Below are positions 1 through 10,114 of a stretch of 64,000 nucleotides of DNA, piece by piece. The stretch covers positions 566,178-630,177 of the forward strand of contig JACKEI010000003.1 of the NCBI GenBank assembly GCA_020633075.1, in the 5' to 3' direction. Origin of the DNA: Sandaracinaceae bacterium (GTDB taxonomy: Bacteria; Myxococcota_A; Polyangia; Polyangiales; Houyiibacteriaceae). Within the stretch, counting starts at the first letter, position 1; every line of letters begins with the position of its first letter. The notes beneath the pieces were generated by a model. That model was not told the origin of the DNA. It saw only the letters and a list, made by a program, of their open reading frames with translations, and did not search any database. The translations under genes and the position numbers were made by a program.

Positions 1-281
1 CAGAAGCGCTTCTGCGCGAACGGCAGGTCCGCGCTGATGGCCAGCACGACAGCGCCGTCCTTGCCGGCGGCCTTCTGGTTGAAGGCCCGCGCGGTCGCCT
101 GACACACGCCCGTGTCGTAGCTCGGGTTGATGGTGAGGATCTTGGTCTTGCCGGCGAAGTCCGCGAGGGTCTTCTCGCTGAGGTCGGCCGCGACGAGGGT
201 GAAGTCGGGGGCGTTGCTGCCCACCGCGGGGAGCTCGCCGTTGGTGGAGATGGAGTTGCCCTTGAACGTGATATTGGCCAT
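1..281 (-). CDS. tpx: Thiol peroxidase, Tpx family (C-terminal part outside window)
   Basis: Only the N-terminal 93 codons are present; the gene runs off the left edge. The start is the ATG at 281. The visible part matches the Tpx class of atypical 2-Cys peroxiredoxins: a conserved start with a FKGN segment, PAVGSNAPDFTLV, then the peroxidatic cysteine in NPSYDTGVCQAT (about residue 60), and ISADLPFAQKRF just before the resolving cysteine, whose codon is cut by the edge. Family role: reduction of hydrogen peroxide and alkyl hydroperoxides in the cytoplasm or periplasm using thioredoxin. No signal peptide is seen. It lies 9 bp downstream of the phosphatase gene on the same strand, so the two are probably co-transcribed. 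Confidence 0.93.
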   Translation of the reverse strand, partial: MANITFKGNSISTNGELPAVGSNAPDFTLVAADLSEKTLADFAGKTKILTINPSYDTGVCQATARAFNQKAAGKDGAVVLAISADLPFAQKRF

Positions 282-290
282 CGGTGGAGC

Positions 291-1982
291 TTACTTTCGG
301 TGTTCGATTTCGGGAGCGCGCTTGAAGAACGCGTTCGTGCTTGGGTCGTTGTAGGTCTTGTAGTCGATGAGCCAGGGCTCGACGGTCATGTCCTCCCCGA
401 CGTAGGTCACGGTCATCGACTTGGGGGTCACGCTGCGATAGCTCGAATCGGGCGGCAGGTCACCGTTGTCCATGCCTCCCGCCGAGAAGAGCGTCATCAG
501 CGTGATGTTCTCGTCGTCGTAGTTCTTCAGGAAGCCGTCGTCCACCTTCTCGTGGCCGCGGATGAGCGTGTTGCAGCCCATGCGGTTGAGGAAGCGGGTG
601 GCCTGCAGGCGCCCGAAGGGGAAGCGCGCCGACTGCTCCTGCAGCTCCGCGGGGATGACGTCGGCCGAGCTCGGGTCGCTCCACATCATCTGGAAGCGCA
701 TGTCCGGGTCGTTCAGCGCCGACATGTCGTGCCACTTCTCCTTGAGCAGGCGGTCGCGCGGGATGCCGGCGTGCACGAACATGGTGCGCCCGAAGAGCAG
801 CACGTTGGGCATGCGGTCGAAGAGCTTCATGTAGTGCTGGAAGACCTCCACCGGGAGGTGCGGCTTGAGCGTGTTGATGGCCTCCGCCGGCTTCACGCCC
901 CCGAAGATCTGCCCCTTGTACTCCAGGTAGTACTCGTGGTTGCCGCGCAGGACGTAGACGTGGTCCGGCGCGGTCACGAAGATCTGCATCACGCTGCGCA
1001 GCACGCCGTTGAGGCTGAACATGCCGCGGTCGATGTAGTCGCCCAGCAGCACCAGGATGGGCTTCTTCAGGCCGGTCGGGTTGGCCTTGTAGGCGGCCAC
1101 CTTCGCGAAGAAGTCCGCCTGCATGACGGCGCCCTTCAGGCAGCTGTAGCAGCCGTGCACGTCACCCAGCACCGTCAGCTCGTACCCGGGGCAGTTGGGG
1201 TCGATGGGGTGCACGTAGGTGTGGCCGTCCAAGAACGGCTCCTGCCCCACGAAGGCGTCCACCTTCTGCATGCCGCCTAGCTTGCCAGCGCCCTTCTCGC
1301 CCTGCTTCGCGAGCAGGTCGATCATGGTGTCGATCAGCGCGCGGTCGCCCTGGATCTGCTGCTTGATGGTCTCGGGATCCGCGGAGTAGTGGTGCTCGAA
1401 CTGATCGAAGAAGGGGTGCGTGACCTGCGACGCGCGCATGTCGATCGGCTCGTCGGAGATCCGCACCTTCTTGTCCGCGTCGCTCACGGCGATGTCGATG
1501 TCGATGTCGCTCTCGAACAGGTCGATCAGCTCGTTGCGGAACTTCAGCTCGGCCGGGTGCAGCTCACCGTCCGCCGCGATCAGGTCGTCCATCGCGTCGA
1601 TGAGCACCTTCTGGTTGTCCTCGTCGAACTCCTGGAACAGCTCGAAACAGCGCAACTTCAGCTTCGCGTGGATGAACGCGTCCTGGTCCTCGTCCTTGGC
1701 GACGGCTTCGGTGAACAGCTCGCGCACGTGTCGGTCGATGCCCTCGAAGACCTCGTGGAAGTGCTGCGTGAACTTGCCGACCAGCTCTGCCCGCAGCGCC
1801 GCGTCTGCGTTCGGCATGCCGGTGGTGACGCGCGCCTCGACCAACTTCCGGATGTAGTCCCGGACGAAGTCCTTCTCGCTGCTGTCGAAGTCACCGTCGA
1901 TGTATCCGAACGTAGTCAGGTAGAAGATGATCGCCTGCATCTGCCGCTCGGCGGTCTTGGGATCCGTGCTGAACTTGAGCAT
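291..1982 (-). CDS. PPP-type metallophosphatase with N-terminal TerB-like region
   Basis: A 563-residue protein. The C-terminal half carries the phosphoprotein phosphatase signature: GDVHG at about 273-277, GDYIDRG at 314-320, RGNHE at 346-350, then FVHAGIPRD and a late RGHE, which are the two-metal ligands and substrate-binding residues of PPP Ser/Thr phosphatases. Residues 1-160 are helical and acidic, with two repeats of the kind found in TerB/tellurite-resistance domains (AIIFYLTTFGYIDGDFD and LIDAMDDLIAADGELHPAE). The start at 1982 (MLKFSTDP) is chosen because the open frame upstream overlaps the divergent gene. Likely role, inferred: a cytoplasmic protein phosphatase that could oppose the Ser/Thr kinases of this genome. 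Confidence 0.82.
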   Translation of the reverse strand: MLKFSTDPKTAERQMQAIIFYLTTFGYIDGDFDSSEKDFVRDYIRKLVEARVTTGMPNADAALRAELVGKFTQHFHEVFEGIDRHVRELFTEAVAKDEDQDAFIHAKLKLRCFELFQEFDEDNQKVLIDAMDDLIAADGELHPAELKFRNELIDLFESDIDIDIAVSDADKKVRISDEPIDMRASQVTHPFFDQFEHHYSADPETIKQQIQGDRALIDTMIDLLAKQGEKGAGKLGGMQKVDAFVGQEPFLDGHTYVHPIDPNCPGYELTVLGDVHGCYSCLKGAVMQADFFAKVAAYKANPTGLKKPILVLLGDYIDRGMFSLNGVLRSVMQIFVTAPDHVYVLRGNHEYYLEYKGQIFGGVKPAEAINTLKPHLPVEVFQHYMKLFDRMPNVLLFGRTMFVHAGIPRDRLLKEKWHDMSALNDPDMRFQMMWSDPSSADVIPAELQEQSARFPFGRLQATRFLNRMGCNTLIRGHEKVDDGFLKNYDDENITLMTLFSAGGMDNGDLPPDSSYRSVTPKSMTVTYVGEDMTVEPWLIDYKTYNDPSTNAFFKRAPEIEHRK

Positions 1983-2006
1983 GTCGAGATGATACACTGA
2001 TCCGAG

Positions 2007-3020
2007 ATGTTCAAGCGTTCCCGTGCGCCCAAGGATGTGCTCGCCGAAGTGGAGCGCCGTGAGAAGGAGGCCAAGCGCCTCGGGTTGCTGCCCCGCATGT
2101 TCCGCGGCGGAGACTTCGAGGTCCGTCGCTTCGCGGGCCCCGAGCGCTGGGTGCAGCAGCTGGGCGGTCTGCGCGTGACGCACCTCACGGACCTGCACGT
2201 CGGGCGCGTGACGCCCATGGACGTGCAGCGTGAGGCCGTCGCCATCACCAACGGGCAGGCCGCCGACCTCGTCGTCCTCACCGGGGACTTCGTCTGTCAC
2301 AGCCTCAACTACCTGGACGAGCTGACGGACACGCTGAAGGGGCTGGAGGCGCCGGCCATCGCCGTCCTCGGCAACCATGACTACTGGGCGGGGGGCGAGG
2401 AGGTGCAGCGGGCGCTCGAGCGGGCCGGTGTGCTGGTGCTCCGCAATGAGCACACGCTGCTCACGCTGCGCGGCGAGAAGCTGCAGGTCGTCGGCCTGGA
2501 CGACGCCTACACGGGCCACGCGGACCTGCGCGCGGCGACCCGCGGCTTGCGCACGGACGTACCCACGCTGGGCCTCAGCCACATCGGCGAGGAGGCGGAC
2601 GCGCTGTGGGACAAAGGCGCCGCGCTGGTCCTCGCGGGGCACACCCACGCCGGGCAGGTCACGCTCGCGGGGCTGCACGAGCTCGCGGTGGGCAAGCTGG
2701 CCGGTCACAAGTACGTGCACGGCATCTACGGGTCGCGGCGCGCCGAGACCGCGCCGGCCGGCGCGCTGTACGTGGGGGCAGGGGTGGGCGCCGCGGTCAT
2801 GCCCCTGCGCCTTGGAGAACGCGCACGCCGCGAGGTGACGTCGTTCGAGCTGGGCCACGCGCCGGGGACGCTGGACGAGCACCACGACGACCAGCCGGCC
2901 CTGAAGGGGCGCGCCCCCACCGCGGCCACGCGGGCGCGCCGCGCCGCCGCGGTCGTGAAAAAGAAGGAAAAAAGGGCTGCCAAGAACGGCGGTTCCACTT
3001 TCCGGCTCGACGAGAAGTGA
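2007..3020 (+). CDS. Metallophosphoesterase (calcineurin-like)
   Basis: A 337-residue protein with the full calcineurin-like set: TDLHVG (D62, H64), TGDFV (about 92-96), GNHDYW (122-127), a histidine in LSHIGEEAD (about 190) and GHTHAGQ (211-217). These bind the two catalytic metals. The order and the GHTHAGQ ending resemble YkuE/YaeI-type phosphodiesterases, but there is no obvious signal or twin-arginine peptide. The C-terminus is a Lys/Arg/Ala-rich basic tail. Its start lies only 24 bp from the divergent PPP phosphatase start, so both genes share one very short control region. The substrate cannot be told from sequence. Confidence 0.85.
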   Translation: MFKRSRAPKDVLAEVERREKEAKRLGLLPRMFRGGDFEVRRFAGPERWVQQLGGLRVTHLTDLHVGRVTPMDVQREAVAITNGQAADLVVLTGDFVCHSLNYLDELTDTLKGLEAPAIAVLGNHDYWAGGEEVQRALERAGVLVLRNEHTLLTLRGEKLQVVGLDDAYTGHADLRAATRGLRTDVPTLGLSHIGEEADALWDKGAALVLAGHTHAGQVTLAGLHELAVGKLAGHKYVHGIYGSRRAETAPAGALYVGAGVGAAVMPLRLGERARREVTSFELGHAPGTLDEHHDDQPALKGRAPTAATRARRAAAVVKKKEKRAAKNGGSTFRLDEK

Positions 3021-3044
3021 AACACGTTCTACTTTGCGAGGGCT

Positions 3045-4706
3045 ATGAGCTCACGCAAGTCATCCGCCCGCTCTCGTTCCGCCGCGCCAGACCCCGCGCT
3101 CCCGCCGCTCGTCATCGACGACGCCGCCTCTGAGCGCTGGGACGAGAGCGCGGAGCTGTTGGTCGTCGGCTTCGGAGGCGCTGGGGCCTGCGCCGCCATC
3201 CAGGCCCGCGAGCTGGGGCTGGACGTGCTGGTCATCGACCGCTTCCACGGTGGCGGTGCCACGGCCATCAGCGGCGGCGTCTTCTACTCCGGTGGGGGCA
3301 CGCACATCCAGCGCGAGGCGGGCGTGGATGACAGCGTCGACGAGATGGTGAAGTACCTCTCCATGGAGACGCAGGGCGTGGTCAGCGACGAGCTGCTGCG
3401 CGAGTTCTGCGAGGGCAGCGCCGACACGCTGCGCTGGCTGGAGCGCTACGGTGTGCCCTTCGAGGCCAGCCTGTGCCCCTTCAAGACCAGCTACCCGCTC
3501 GACAAGTACTACCTCTACTACTCGGGCAACGAGGGCCTCGCGCCGTTCAAGGAGAAGGCCAAGCCCGCGCCCCGAGGCCACCGCGCCAAGGGCAAGGGCC
3601 TGCCGGGCGCTTCCTTTTACGACCCGCTGCGCGACTCGGCGCTGCGGCTCGGGGCCCGCACCATGACCGAGACGCGCGTCACTCGGCTGATCACGGACCG
3701 CGACGGAGCGGTTGTCGGCGTCGAAGCCCAACGCCTGGAGGGCACGTGGGCGCGCGTGCATCAGGAGCTCCACAAGCGCGGCATCCAGATCGTGCCCTAC
3801 AACCCGGGCCTCGCGAACAAGCTGCGCGAGCAGTGCTTCGAGATCGAGAAGACGCGCAGCAAGACCATCCGCCTGCGTGGCACCAAGGGTGTGGTGCTCG
3901 CGGCCGGTGGCTTCGTCTACAACCGGGCGATGATCGACGAGCACGCGCCCGCTTACCGCAAGGGCATGCCGCTCGGTACGCCTGCGGACAACGGCAGCGG
4001 CATCCTCCTGGGCCAGAGCGTGGGCGGCGACATCGACCGCATGGGGCGCGTCAGCGCGTGGCGCTTCATCAACCCGCCCATGGCCTTCGCGCACGGCATG
4101 ATCGTGAACAAGCAGGGCGAGCGCTACATCAACGAGATGCGCTACGGGGCCGCGATCGGCGAGGCCATGGTGGACCAGAACGAGGGCACGGCGCTGCTGA
4201 TCATCGACCAGCACCTCAAGGACCTCGCGCGCGAGCAGTCCCGTCCGGGGGAGGCGCAGTGGTTCCAGCGCGCTCCGGCGTTGCTCAACCTGTGGTTCAA
4301 CTCCCGTCGCGGCGAGACCATCGAGGACCTGGCGCGTCTGATCAAGGTGCCGCCCGACGCCCTGCGCGCCACCCTCGATGCGTACAACCAGGTGGCCGAG
4401 AGTCAGCAGAGCGACGAGTTCGGCAAGACCCCGGACACCATGCGCGCGATGCGCCGCGGGCCCTACTACGCCATCGACTGCTCCATCTACAGCAAGCGCT
4501 TCCCCTGCCCGACCCTCACGCTGGGCGGCCTCGTGGTGGATGAGCAGAGCGGCTTGGTGAAGCGCGAGGACGGGAGCACCGTCAAGGGGCTCTACGCCGC
4601 CGGCCGCACGGCGGTGGGCATCTGCTCGCGGCAGTACGTCAGCGGTCTGAGCATCGCCGACTGCGTGTTCTCGGGGCGGCGCGCGGCACGCCACGCGGCC
4701 GGCTGA
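3045..4706 (+). CDS. FAD-dependent oxidoreductase, fumarate reductase/ketosteroid dehydrogenase-like
   Basis: A 553-residue protein. The N-terminal dinucleotide fold GFGGAGACAAIQAREL (about residues 42-57), followed by VIDRFHGGGATAISGG, binds FAD. The ending GLYAAGRTAVGICSRQYVSGLSIADCVFSG is the C-terminal FAD-contact region of the fumarate reductase / 3-ketosteroid dehydrogenase superfamily. There is no heme domain and no export signal, so it is probably cytoplasmic. It begins 24 bp after the phosphoesterase gene. The substrate is not determined; a delta-1 steroid dehydrogenase or a fumarate-reductase-like enzyme are both possible. Confidence 0.85.
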   Translation: MSSRKSSARSRSAAPDPALPPLVIDDAASERWDESAELLVVGFGGAGACAAIQARELGLDVLVIDRFHGGGATAISGGVFYSGGGTHIQREAGVDDSVDEMVKYLSMETQGVVSDELLREFCEGSADTLRWLERYGVPFEASLCPFKTSYPLDKYYLYYSGNEGLAPFKEKAKPAPRGHRAKGKGLPGASFYDPLRDSALRLGARTMTETRVTRLITDRDGAVVGVEAQRLEGTWARVHQELHKRGIQIVPYNPGLANKLREQCFEIEKTRSKTIRLRGTKGVVLAAGGFVYNRAMIDEHAPAYRKGMPLGTPADNGSGILLGQSVGGDIDRMGRVSAWRFINPPMAFAHGMIVNKQGERYINEMRYGAAIGEAMVDQNEGTALLIIDQHLKDLAREQSRPGEAQWFQRAPALLNLWFNSRRGETIEDLARLIKVPPDALRATLDAYNQVAESQQSDEFGKTPDTMRAMRRGPYYAIDCSIYSKRFPCPTLTLGGLVVDEQSGLVKREDGSTVKGLYAAGRTAVGICSRQYVSGLSIADCVFSGRRAARHAAG

Positions 4707-4710
4707 GGCG

Positions 4711-5475
4711 CTACTCGTCTCGCTCGGAGTCGTCGTCCACGTGCTCGGCCGACGACGGGCCGAGGCGCGTGATGGCCTCTTCGCAGTACTGCCGGTAGCT
4801 CGCCACCTCGAGCGCGCCGACTCCTGCGAGGAGGCAGCGCTCGAAGGCGCGGCGGGCCTGCTCCAGCAAGAACTCGATCCGCTCGGGGGGCGCGGCCCGC
4901 ACGTCCGCGCGCGGGTTCGACGGGACGGGAATGCGCACCCCCCGCAGCTGCAGCGCCGTGTCCTCGTACAGGTAGCCCAGCAGCGCGGACGCGATCAGGT
5001 GTTCTTCGCGCTCACCCGCCCGGAGCGCCCGGAGCTCGATGCGGCACGACGCCAAGATGTCGCTGCGGAGCGCGACCCAGGGTCGCAGCGCGCCCTCGGC
5101 CCAGGCGTCGATGTCCGCGCGCGTGGCGTGCTCCGGCAGCGGCTCGAGGGGGGACTCGCTGGCCAGCAGGGCTAGGCGGTACACCCGCTGGAAGCGGGCC
5201 GTCGTGCTCCCCAGGCGCAGCGGCAGGTACGGCATGTCCGCGATGCCGGGGCTCTCGTCGGTGGGCTCGGTGCTCGCGGGCGCCCGCTGAATGCCCGCGC
5301 CGGTGCTCTCCGCCGCGCTGGGCTCAGGGACGCCCCCGCCGCAGCCCGTGATCAGCAGCCCGGCCGCGAGCGCTAGGCTCGCGAGCAAGGCGCGGGTGCG
5401 GCGCGCAGCCCACAACGAGCAACGCGCCCGGCGGCGGGGGCCACGGGGCGCGTCAACGTCGAACCGGCTGGTCAA
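4711..5475 (-). CDS. Putative lipoprotein, function unknown
   Basis: Hydrophobic segment and lipobox LLITGC near the N-terminus, then a Pro/Ser/Thr-rich linker and a mostly helical acidic domain with conserved-looking Cys (LASCRIEL, FERCLLAG, YRQYCEEA). No family recognised. The frame stays open back into atpC, but no ATG fits. I choose the TTG at 5475, which has GAGG (overlapping the atpC stop) a few bases upstream; TTG at 5415 would give a cleaner short signal peptide. It follows atpC by 5 bp on the same strand and so is probably read from the atpDC transcript. Confidence 0.7.
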   Translation of the reverse strand: MTSRFDVDAPRGPRRRARCSLWAARRTRALLASLALAAGLLITGCGGGVPEPSAAESTGAGIQRAPASTEPTDESPGIADMPYLPLRLGSTTARFQRVYRLALLASESPLEPLPEHATRADIDAWAEGALRPWVALRSDILASCRIELRALRAGEREEHLIASALLGYLYEDTALQLRGVRIPVPSNPRADVRAAPPERIEFLLEQARRAFERCLLAGVGALEVASYRQYCEEAITRLGPSSAEHVDDDSERDE

Positions 5476-5480
5476 GAGCC

Positions 5481-5903
5481 TCAGCGGGCCGAGGCCATTT
5501 CGTGCGCCTTGATCCGCGCCTCGGCCCACTCCTTGTCGCGCTCGAGCTCGGCGAACTCGGGGCCCTCGTGGCGCTCACCGAACGCACGCAAGGCCTCGTT
5601 GGCGGCCGTGTACTCGGCCTTGACCACCGACAGGTCGATGTCCTCGGGGGTCGCGATCATGTCGGTCAGCAGGAGCACCTTGTCCGGGCCTGCCTCGACG
5701 AAGCCGGGGCCGATGGCGGCCACGTGCTTCTTGCCGTTGGCGACGTACTCGAGCACGCCGCAGCGCAGCGCGGCCAGGAGCGGAAGGTGGCCCGGCAGGA
5801 CGCCGAACTCACCGCGCACGCTGGGCGCCGCCACGGAGGTCGCGTCGGTCTTGAGCGCGAGCCCGGTGGGGGTGGCCACTTCGAGGTTCAGTACGGCGGC
5901 CAT
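5481..5903 (-). CDS. atpC: F1Fo ATP synthase epsilon subunit
   Basis: A 140-residue protein starting MAAVLNLEVATPTG. It has the typical epsilon beta-sandwich pattern (VRGEFGVLPGHLPLLAAL, GFVEAGPDKVLLLTD) and a C-terminal helical hairpin rich in Glu/Arg. The subunit sits on the central stalk with gamma and can inhibit ATP hydrolysis. The gene lies 3 bp after atpD, so both are one transcript. The usual atpA-G-D-C order is broken: atpA and atpG are about 8 kb away on the other strand. Confidence 0.95.
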   Translation of the reverse strand: MAAVLNLEVATPTGLALKTDATSVAAPSVRGEFGVLPGHLPLLAALRCGVLEYVANGKKHVAAIGPGFVEAGPDKVLLLTDMIATPEDIDLSVVKAEYTAANEALRAFGERHEGPEFAELERDKEWAEARIKAHEMASAR

Positions 5904-5906
5904 GGG

Positions 5907-7343
<1,437 letters not shown>

Positions 7344-7491
7344 GGGATTTCCTGGTACGTCCTATTGAGGAAAATGGGGCTAGCGTCGGCCGTCCGGTCT
7401 GACGCGGGCCGTGAGCGGGTCCAGCGAGCGCCAAACCGGCGAGAAGTGAAGGGGGCGGGTGCGGGGCCGAGGGCCCTCCGCGAGCGCGCCG

Positions 7492-7520
7492 CATCTAGCA
7501 CGCGTGCCCGGGGCGGTCAA
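7492..7520 (-). promoter_or_regulatory. Predicted sigma70-type promoter of atpDC
   Basis: Read on the minus strand: TTGACC (7520-7515), 17-base spacer, TAGATG (7497-7492). The predicted start is near 7485, giving a leader of about 140 bases before atpD. The -35 box matches the consensus at five of six positions; the -10 box is weaker. Confidence 0.5.
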
Positions 7521-7660
7521 CGGAGAGAGACTGAGGATGAGCGGTGCGCAAACAAGACGACTTTTTTCAGATCCGGTCTTGTGGGCGCTGCGTCACATGG
7601 CCTAGGGTCGCACCTTCCGGCGGTCCATAACCGTTGTGGCTGTACGAATAATGCACCATC

Positions 7661-7678
7661 TCGCAAAAATAGTTGCGA
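7661..7678. promoter_or_regulatory. Perfect palindrome TCGCAA-N6-TTGCGA, possible operator
   Basis: A 6-6-6 dyad in the AT-rich part of the intergenic region, 70 bp upstream of the kinase start at 7748. Its size and place suit a dimeric repressor or activator site. No regulator is known for it. Confidence 0.35.
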
Positions 7679-7747
7679 ATGTCACCCCGCCAGATGACAA
7701 TGGCCCCAAAGGTTTCGTCCCACGGGGGAATCGAAAAACCAAGATTC

Positions 7748-9394
7748 ATGGCTGACCCATCGCCGAAAACGTCGTCGAACACCGACACTCTCATTGGTCG
7801 CGTCATCAATGACCGCTTTGAGATCATCGACCTGATCGCGCGCGGCGGCATGGGGCGGGTCTATCGCGCTCAGCAGCGCCCGCTCGGCCGCCAGGTCGCG
7901 CTGAAGATCCTGGACCCCCGCTACAAGGGTGACGAAGACCCGGAGTTCCAGACGCGCTTCTTCTTGGAGGCGTCGACCGCCGCCAAGCTGTCGCACCCGA
8001 ACACGGTCACCGTCTTCGACTACGGTAAGACCACCGACGAGATCTACTTCATCGTCATGGAGCTGGTGGAGGGCCGCACGCTCTCCGCGCTGCTCAAGGA
8101 GCTCGGGCCGATCGAGCCAGAGCGCGCGATCAACATCGCGGTGCAGATCGCCCGCTCCGTGCGTGAGGCTCACGGCCTCGGTGTCATCCACCGCGACCTC
8201 AAGCCCGCCAACGTGTTGCTCACGCGCCACGGAGACGAAGAGGACTTCGTCAAGGTGCTGGACTTCGGTCTGGTCAAGGACGTGGAGGCCAACGAAGAGC
8301 TGACCCAGGCCGGTCTCTTCATGGGCTCGCCCAAGTACATGTCGCCGGAGCAGATCCAGGGCGGCGACGTGGACGCGCGCACAGACATCTACGCCCTCGG
8401 CGTCATGCTCTACCTGATGCTCTGCGGGCGGGTGCCGTTCGACCGCGACAACCAGGTGCAGATCCTGATGGCGCACATGCGCGAGGCCGTCCCGCCCATG
8501 GTGCGCGACGACGGCGTGGCCGTGCCCGCGGCGCTCGAAGCCGTGGTCATGAACTGCCTCGAGAAGGACGCCAACAACCGCTACTCGGACATGAACGAGC
8601 TGGTGGCGGCGCTCAAGAGCGCGAGCGGCCAGATGGGCAACCCGCTCAACACCAGCGGCAACTACGCGCTGAGCGGTGCGTTCGACCTGAGCGGCATGCG
8701 CGCCACGCCGGGCATCACACCGAACGGCACGCCCGGCCAGGGCTTCCCTTCGGCCAGCCCGAGCAGCGGCTTCGCGGCTGCCAGTGGCTCGCTGCCCACG
8801 CTGGAGAGCGACAACGAGGCGGACAGCAAGGGTGGATCCGCGAAGTGGATCGTGCTGCTGCTGATCCTGGCGCTCGGGGGCGGCGCCGCTGCGGCGGTGC
8901 TCAGCAGCAACCAGGACGCGGTCGCCAGCAACACCACCGCCACGCCGACCACACCGCCCGAGACCCCGGCAGAGCCGGCTGGGACCGAGGGCACACCCAA
9001 CGCGGCCGGGGCCACCGACCCAGAGCCTGCGGCCGTGGGCGAAGAGGCTCCCTTGGCCAGCGTCGTCGTGGACCTCCGTTCCGACCCGCCTGGCGCCACG
9101 GTGCTGTTGGGGAGCCGCGCGCTGGGTGTCACACCCACTCAGCGTGAGCTCGTTGGCGAGGACGCGGAGCGCGGTCGCGAGCTGACCTTCACGTTCCAGA
9201 AGTCGGGCTACGACGTGCAGAATTCGGTTCGCGTCGTCACCGGCGAGCCGAACATGCTGGTGGAGGTCACGCTGCAGCGGACGCAGGTCATCCGGCGCCC
9301 GACGCGAACGCCGGATCCCACGCCCACCATGACGTCGACCATGGTCGACGGGCCGTCCGTGCGCCCGTCGGGCTACCACGACTCGCCCTACTGA
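7748..9394 (+). CDS. Membrane Ser/Thr protein kinase with PEGA domain
   Basis: A 548-residue protein in Hanks-kinase layout. The kinase domain covers about 20-290, with ARGGMGRVYR glycine loop, K53 (VALK), catalytic HRD 148-150, DFG 172-174 and the GSPKYMSPEQ activation-segment end. A Ser/Thr/Gly-rich linker follows, then one membrane helix at about 367-385, a Pro/Thr/Ala-rich spacer and a PEGA-like beta domain (about 440-515: SDPPGATVLLG, GYDV) that would lie outside the cytoplasm. Start 7748 is preferred because the earlier in-frame ATG codons lie in the promoter region. This architecture is common in myxobacteria, usually as a sensor of envelope state. The same layout recurs at 46164-47855. 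Confidence 0.93.
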   Translation: MADPSPKTSSNTDTLIGRVINDRFEIIDLIARGGMGRVYRAQQRPLGRQVALKILDPRYKGDEDPEFQTRFFLEASTAAKLSHPNTVTVFDYGKTTDEIYFIVMELVEGRTLSALLKELGPIEPERAINIAVQIARSVREAHGLGVIHRDLKPANVLLTRHGDEEDFVKVLDFGLVKDVEANEELTQAGLFMGSPKYMSPEQIQGGDVDARTDIYALGVMLYLMLCGRVPFDRDNQVQILMAHMREAVPPMVRDDGVAVPAALEAVVMNCLEKDANNRYSDMNELVAALKSASGQMGNPLNTSGNYALSGAFDLSGMRATPGITPNGTPGQGFPSASPSSGFAAASGSLPTLESDNEADSKGGSAKWIVLLLILALGGGAAAAVLSSNQDAVASNTTATPTTPPETPAEPAGTEGTPNAAGATDPEPAAVGEEAPLASVVVDLRSDPPGATVLLGSRALGVTPTQRELVGEDAERGRELTFTFQKSGYDVQNSVRVVTGEPNMLVEVTLQRTQVIRRPTRTPDPTPTMTSTMVDGPSVRPSGYHDSPY

Positions 9395-9491
9395 GGACGC
9401 GCATCCGCAGGGCCGCCCGCGCCGTTCAGGCGACGGCCCGTCGCGCGGGTTTGACGCGGCGCCAGCGGCTACGTAGGGTGCGCATCACTTC

Positions 9492-10091
9492 ATGGCCGAA
9501 ACGGACCTCACAGGGCTCTCGGAGATCAACGCGCTGCTGGGCGCGGGCACCGAGTACGAAGGCAAGCTCGTCTTTCAGGGGCGTGTGCGGGTCGACGGCC
9601 GCTTCGTGGGCGAGATCCGCGGGAGCGATGTCTTGATCCTCGGCGCGACGGCGGACGTCACGGCGCACATCGACGTGGGCGCGCTCATCGTTCTCGGGGG
9701 GACGCTGCGCGGGGACGTGGTCGCTCACCGCCTGGTGGAGCTCCACGCTCCTGGCGCCGTGCACGGCGACATCGAGACGCCGCAGCTCTTCATCGACAAG
9801 GGCGCAACCTTCTCCGGCAGGTGCACGATGGGGGCTGGGCCCTCGGAGGTGCTTCCCTTGGAGCCACCCCCCGCAGGCACGAGCGGGGCGCCCCAGGGCC
9901 ACGAGGTCGAGGCCACCGACGAGGCCCCCGAGGGGACTGCCGGCGATGGCACATCGCCCACGGACGAGCTCCTCAGCGCCCCGGACGCGGCGGCTCCCCC
10001 TGCAGCGGACGAGGACGACGAGCCCTTCGTGCGCGCCCCGCTCGATGACGACGGGAGCGGCCCAGATCTACGGCGAGCGCCCCGCACCTGA
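9492..10091 (+). CDS. Bactofilin (polymer-forming cytoskeletal protein)
   Basis: A 199-residue protein. Residues about 5-120 form the bactofilin (DUF583) beta-helix: SEINALLGAGTEYEGKL, FQGRVRVDGRFVGEIRG, VLILGATADVTAHIDVG, LVELHAPGAVHGDI. Bactofilins polymerise without nucleotide into membrane-linked filaments that organise cell shape, chromosome ends or wall enzymes. The C-terminal 80 residues are an acidic, Pro/Ala-rich disordered tail. It lies about 100 bp after the kinase gene on the same strand; a functional link is possible but not shown. Confidence 0.92.
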   Translation: MAETDLTGLSEINALLGAGTEYEGKLVFQGRVRVDGRFVGEIRGSDVLILGATADVTAHIDVGALIVLGGTLRGDVVAHRLVELHAPGAVHGDIETPQLFIDKGATFSGRCTMGAGPSEVLPLEPPPAGTSGAPQGHEVEATDEAPEGTAGDGTSPTDELLSAPDAAAPPAADEDDEPFVRAPLDDDGSGPDLRRAPRT

Positions 10092-10114
10092 GCGGGGGGT
10101 CCACCGCGACCGGG

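Larger units (their letters stand above)
7344..7747. other. Divergent intergenic region between atpD and a Ser/Thr kinase gene
   Basis: About 400 bp without a convincing gene. The left half is GC-rich and holds the atpD promoter. The right half (about 7555-7690) is clearly more AT-rich, includes a run of six T at 7562-7567 and a short palindrome, and probably carries the control region of the kinase gene. I could not assign a clean -35/-10 pair for the kinase. Confidence 0.6.

Noticed and set aside
291..2885. Single 864-residue frame covering the PPP phosphatase and most of the opposite metallophosphoesterase
   Set aside because: The first 301 residues are the antisense of the real plus-strand gene and have no protein character; the phosphatase starts at 1982.
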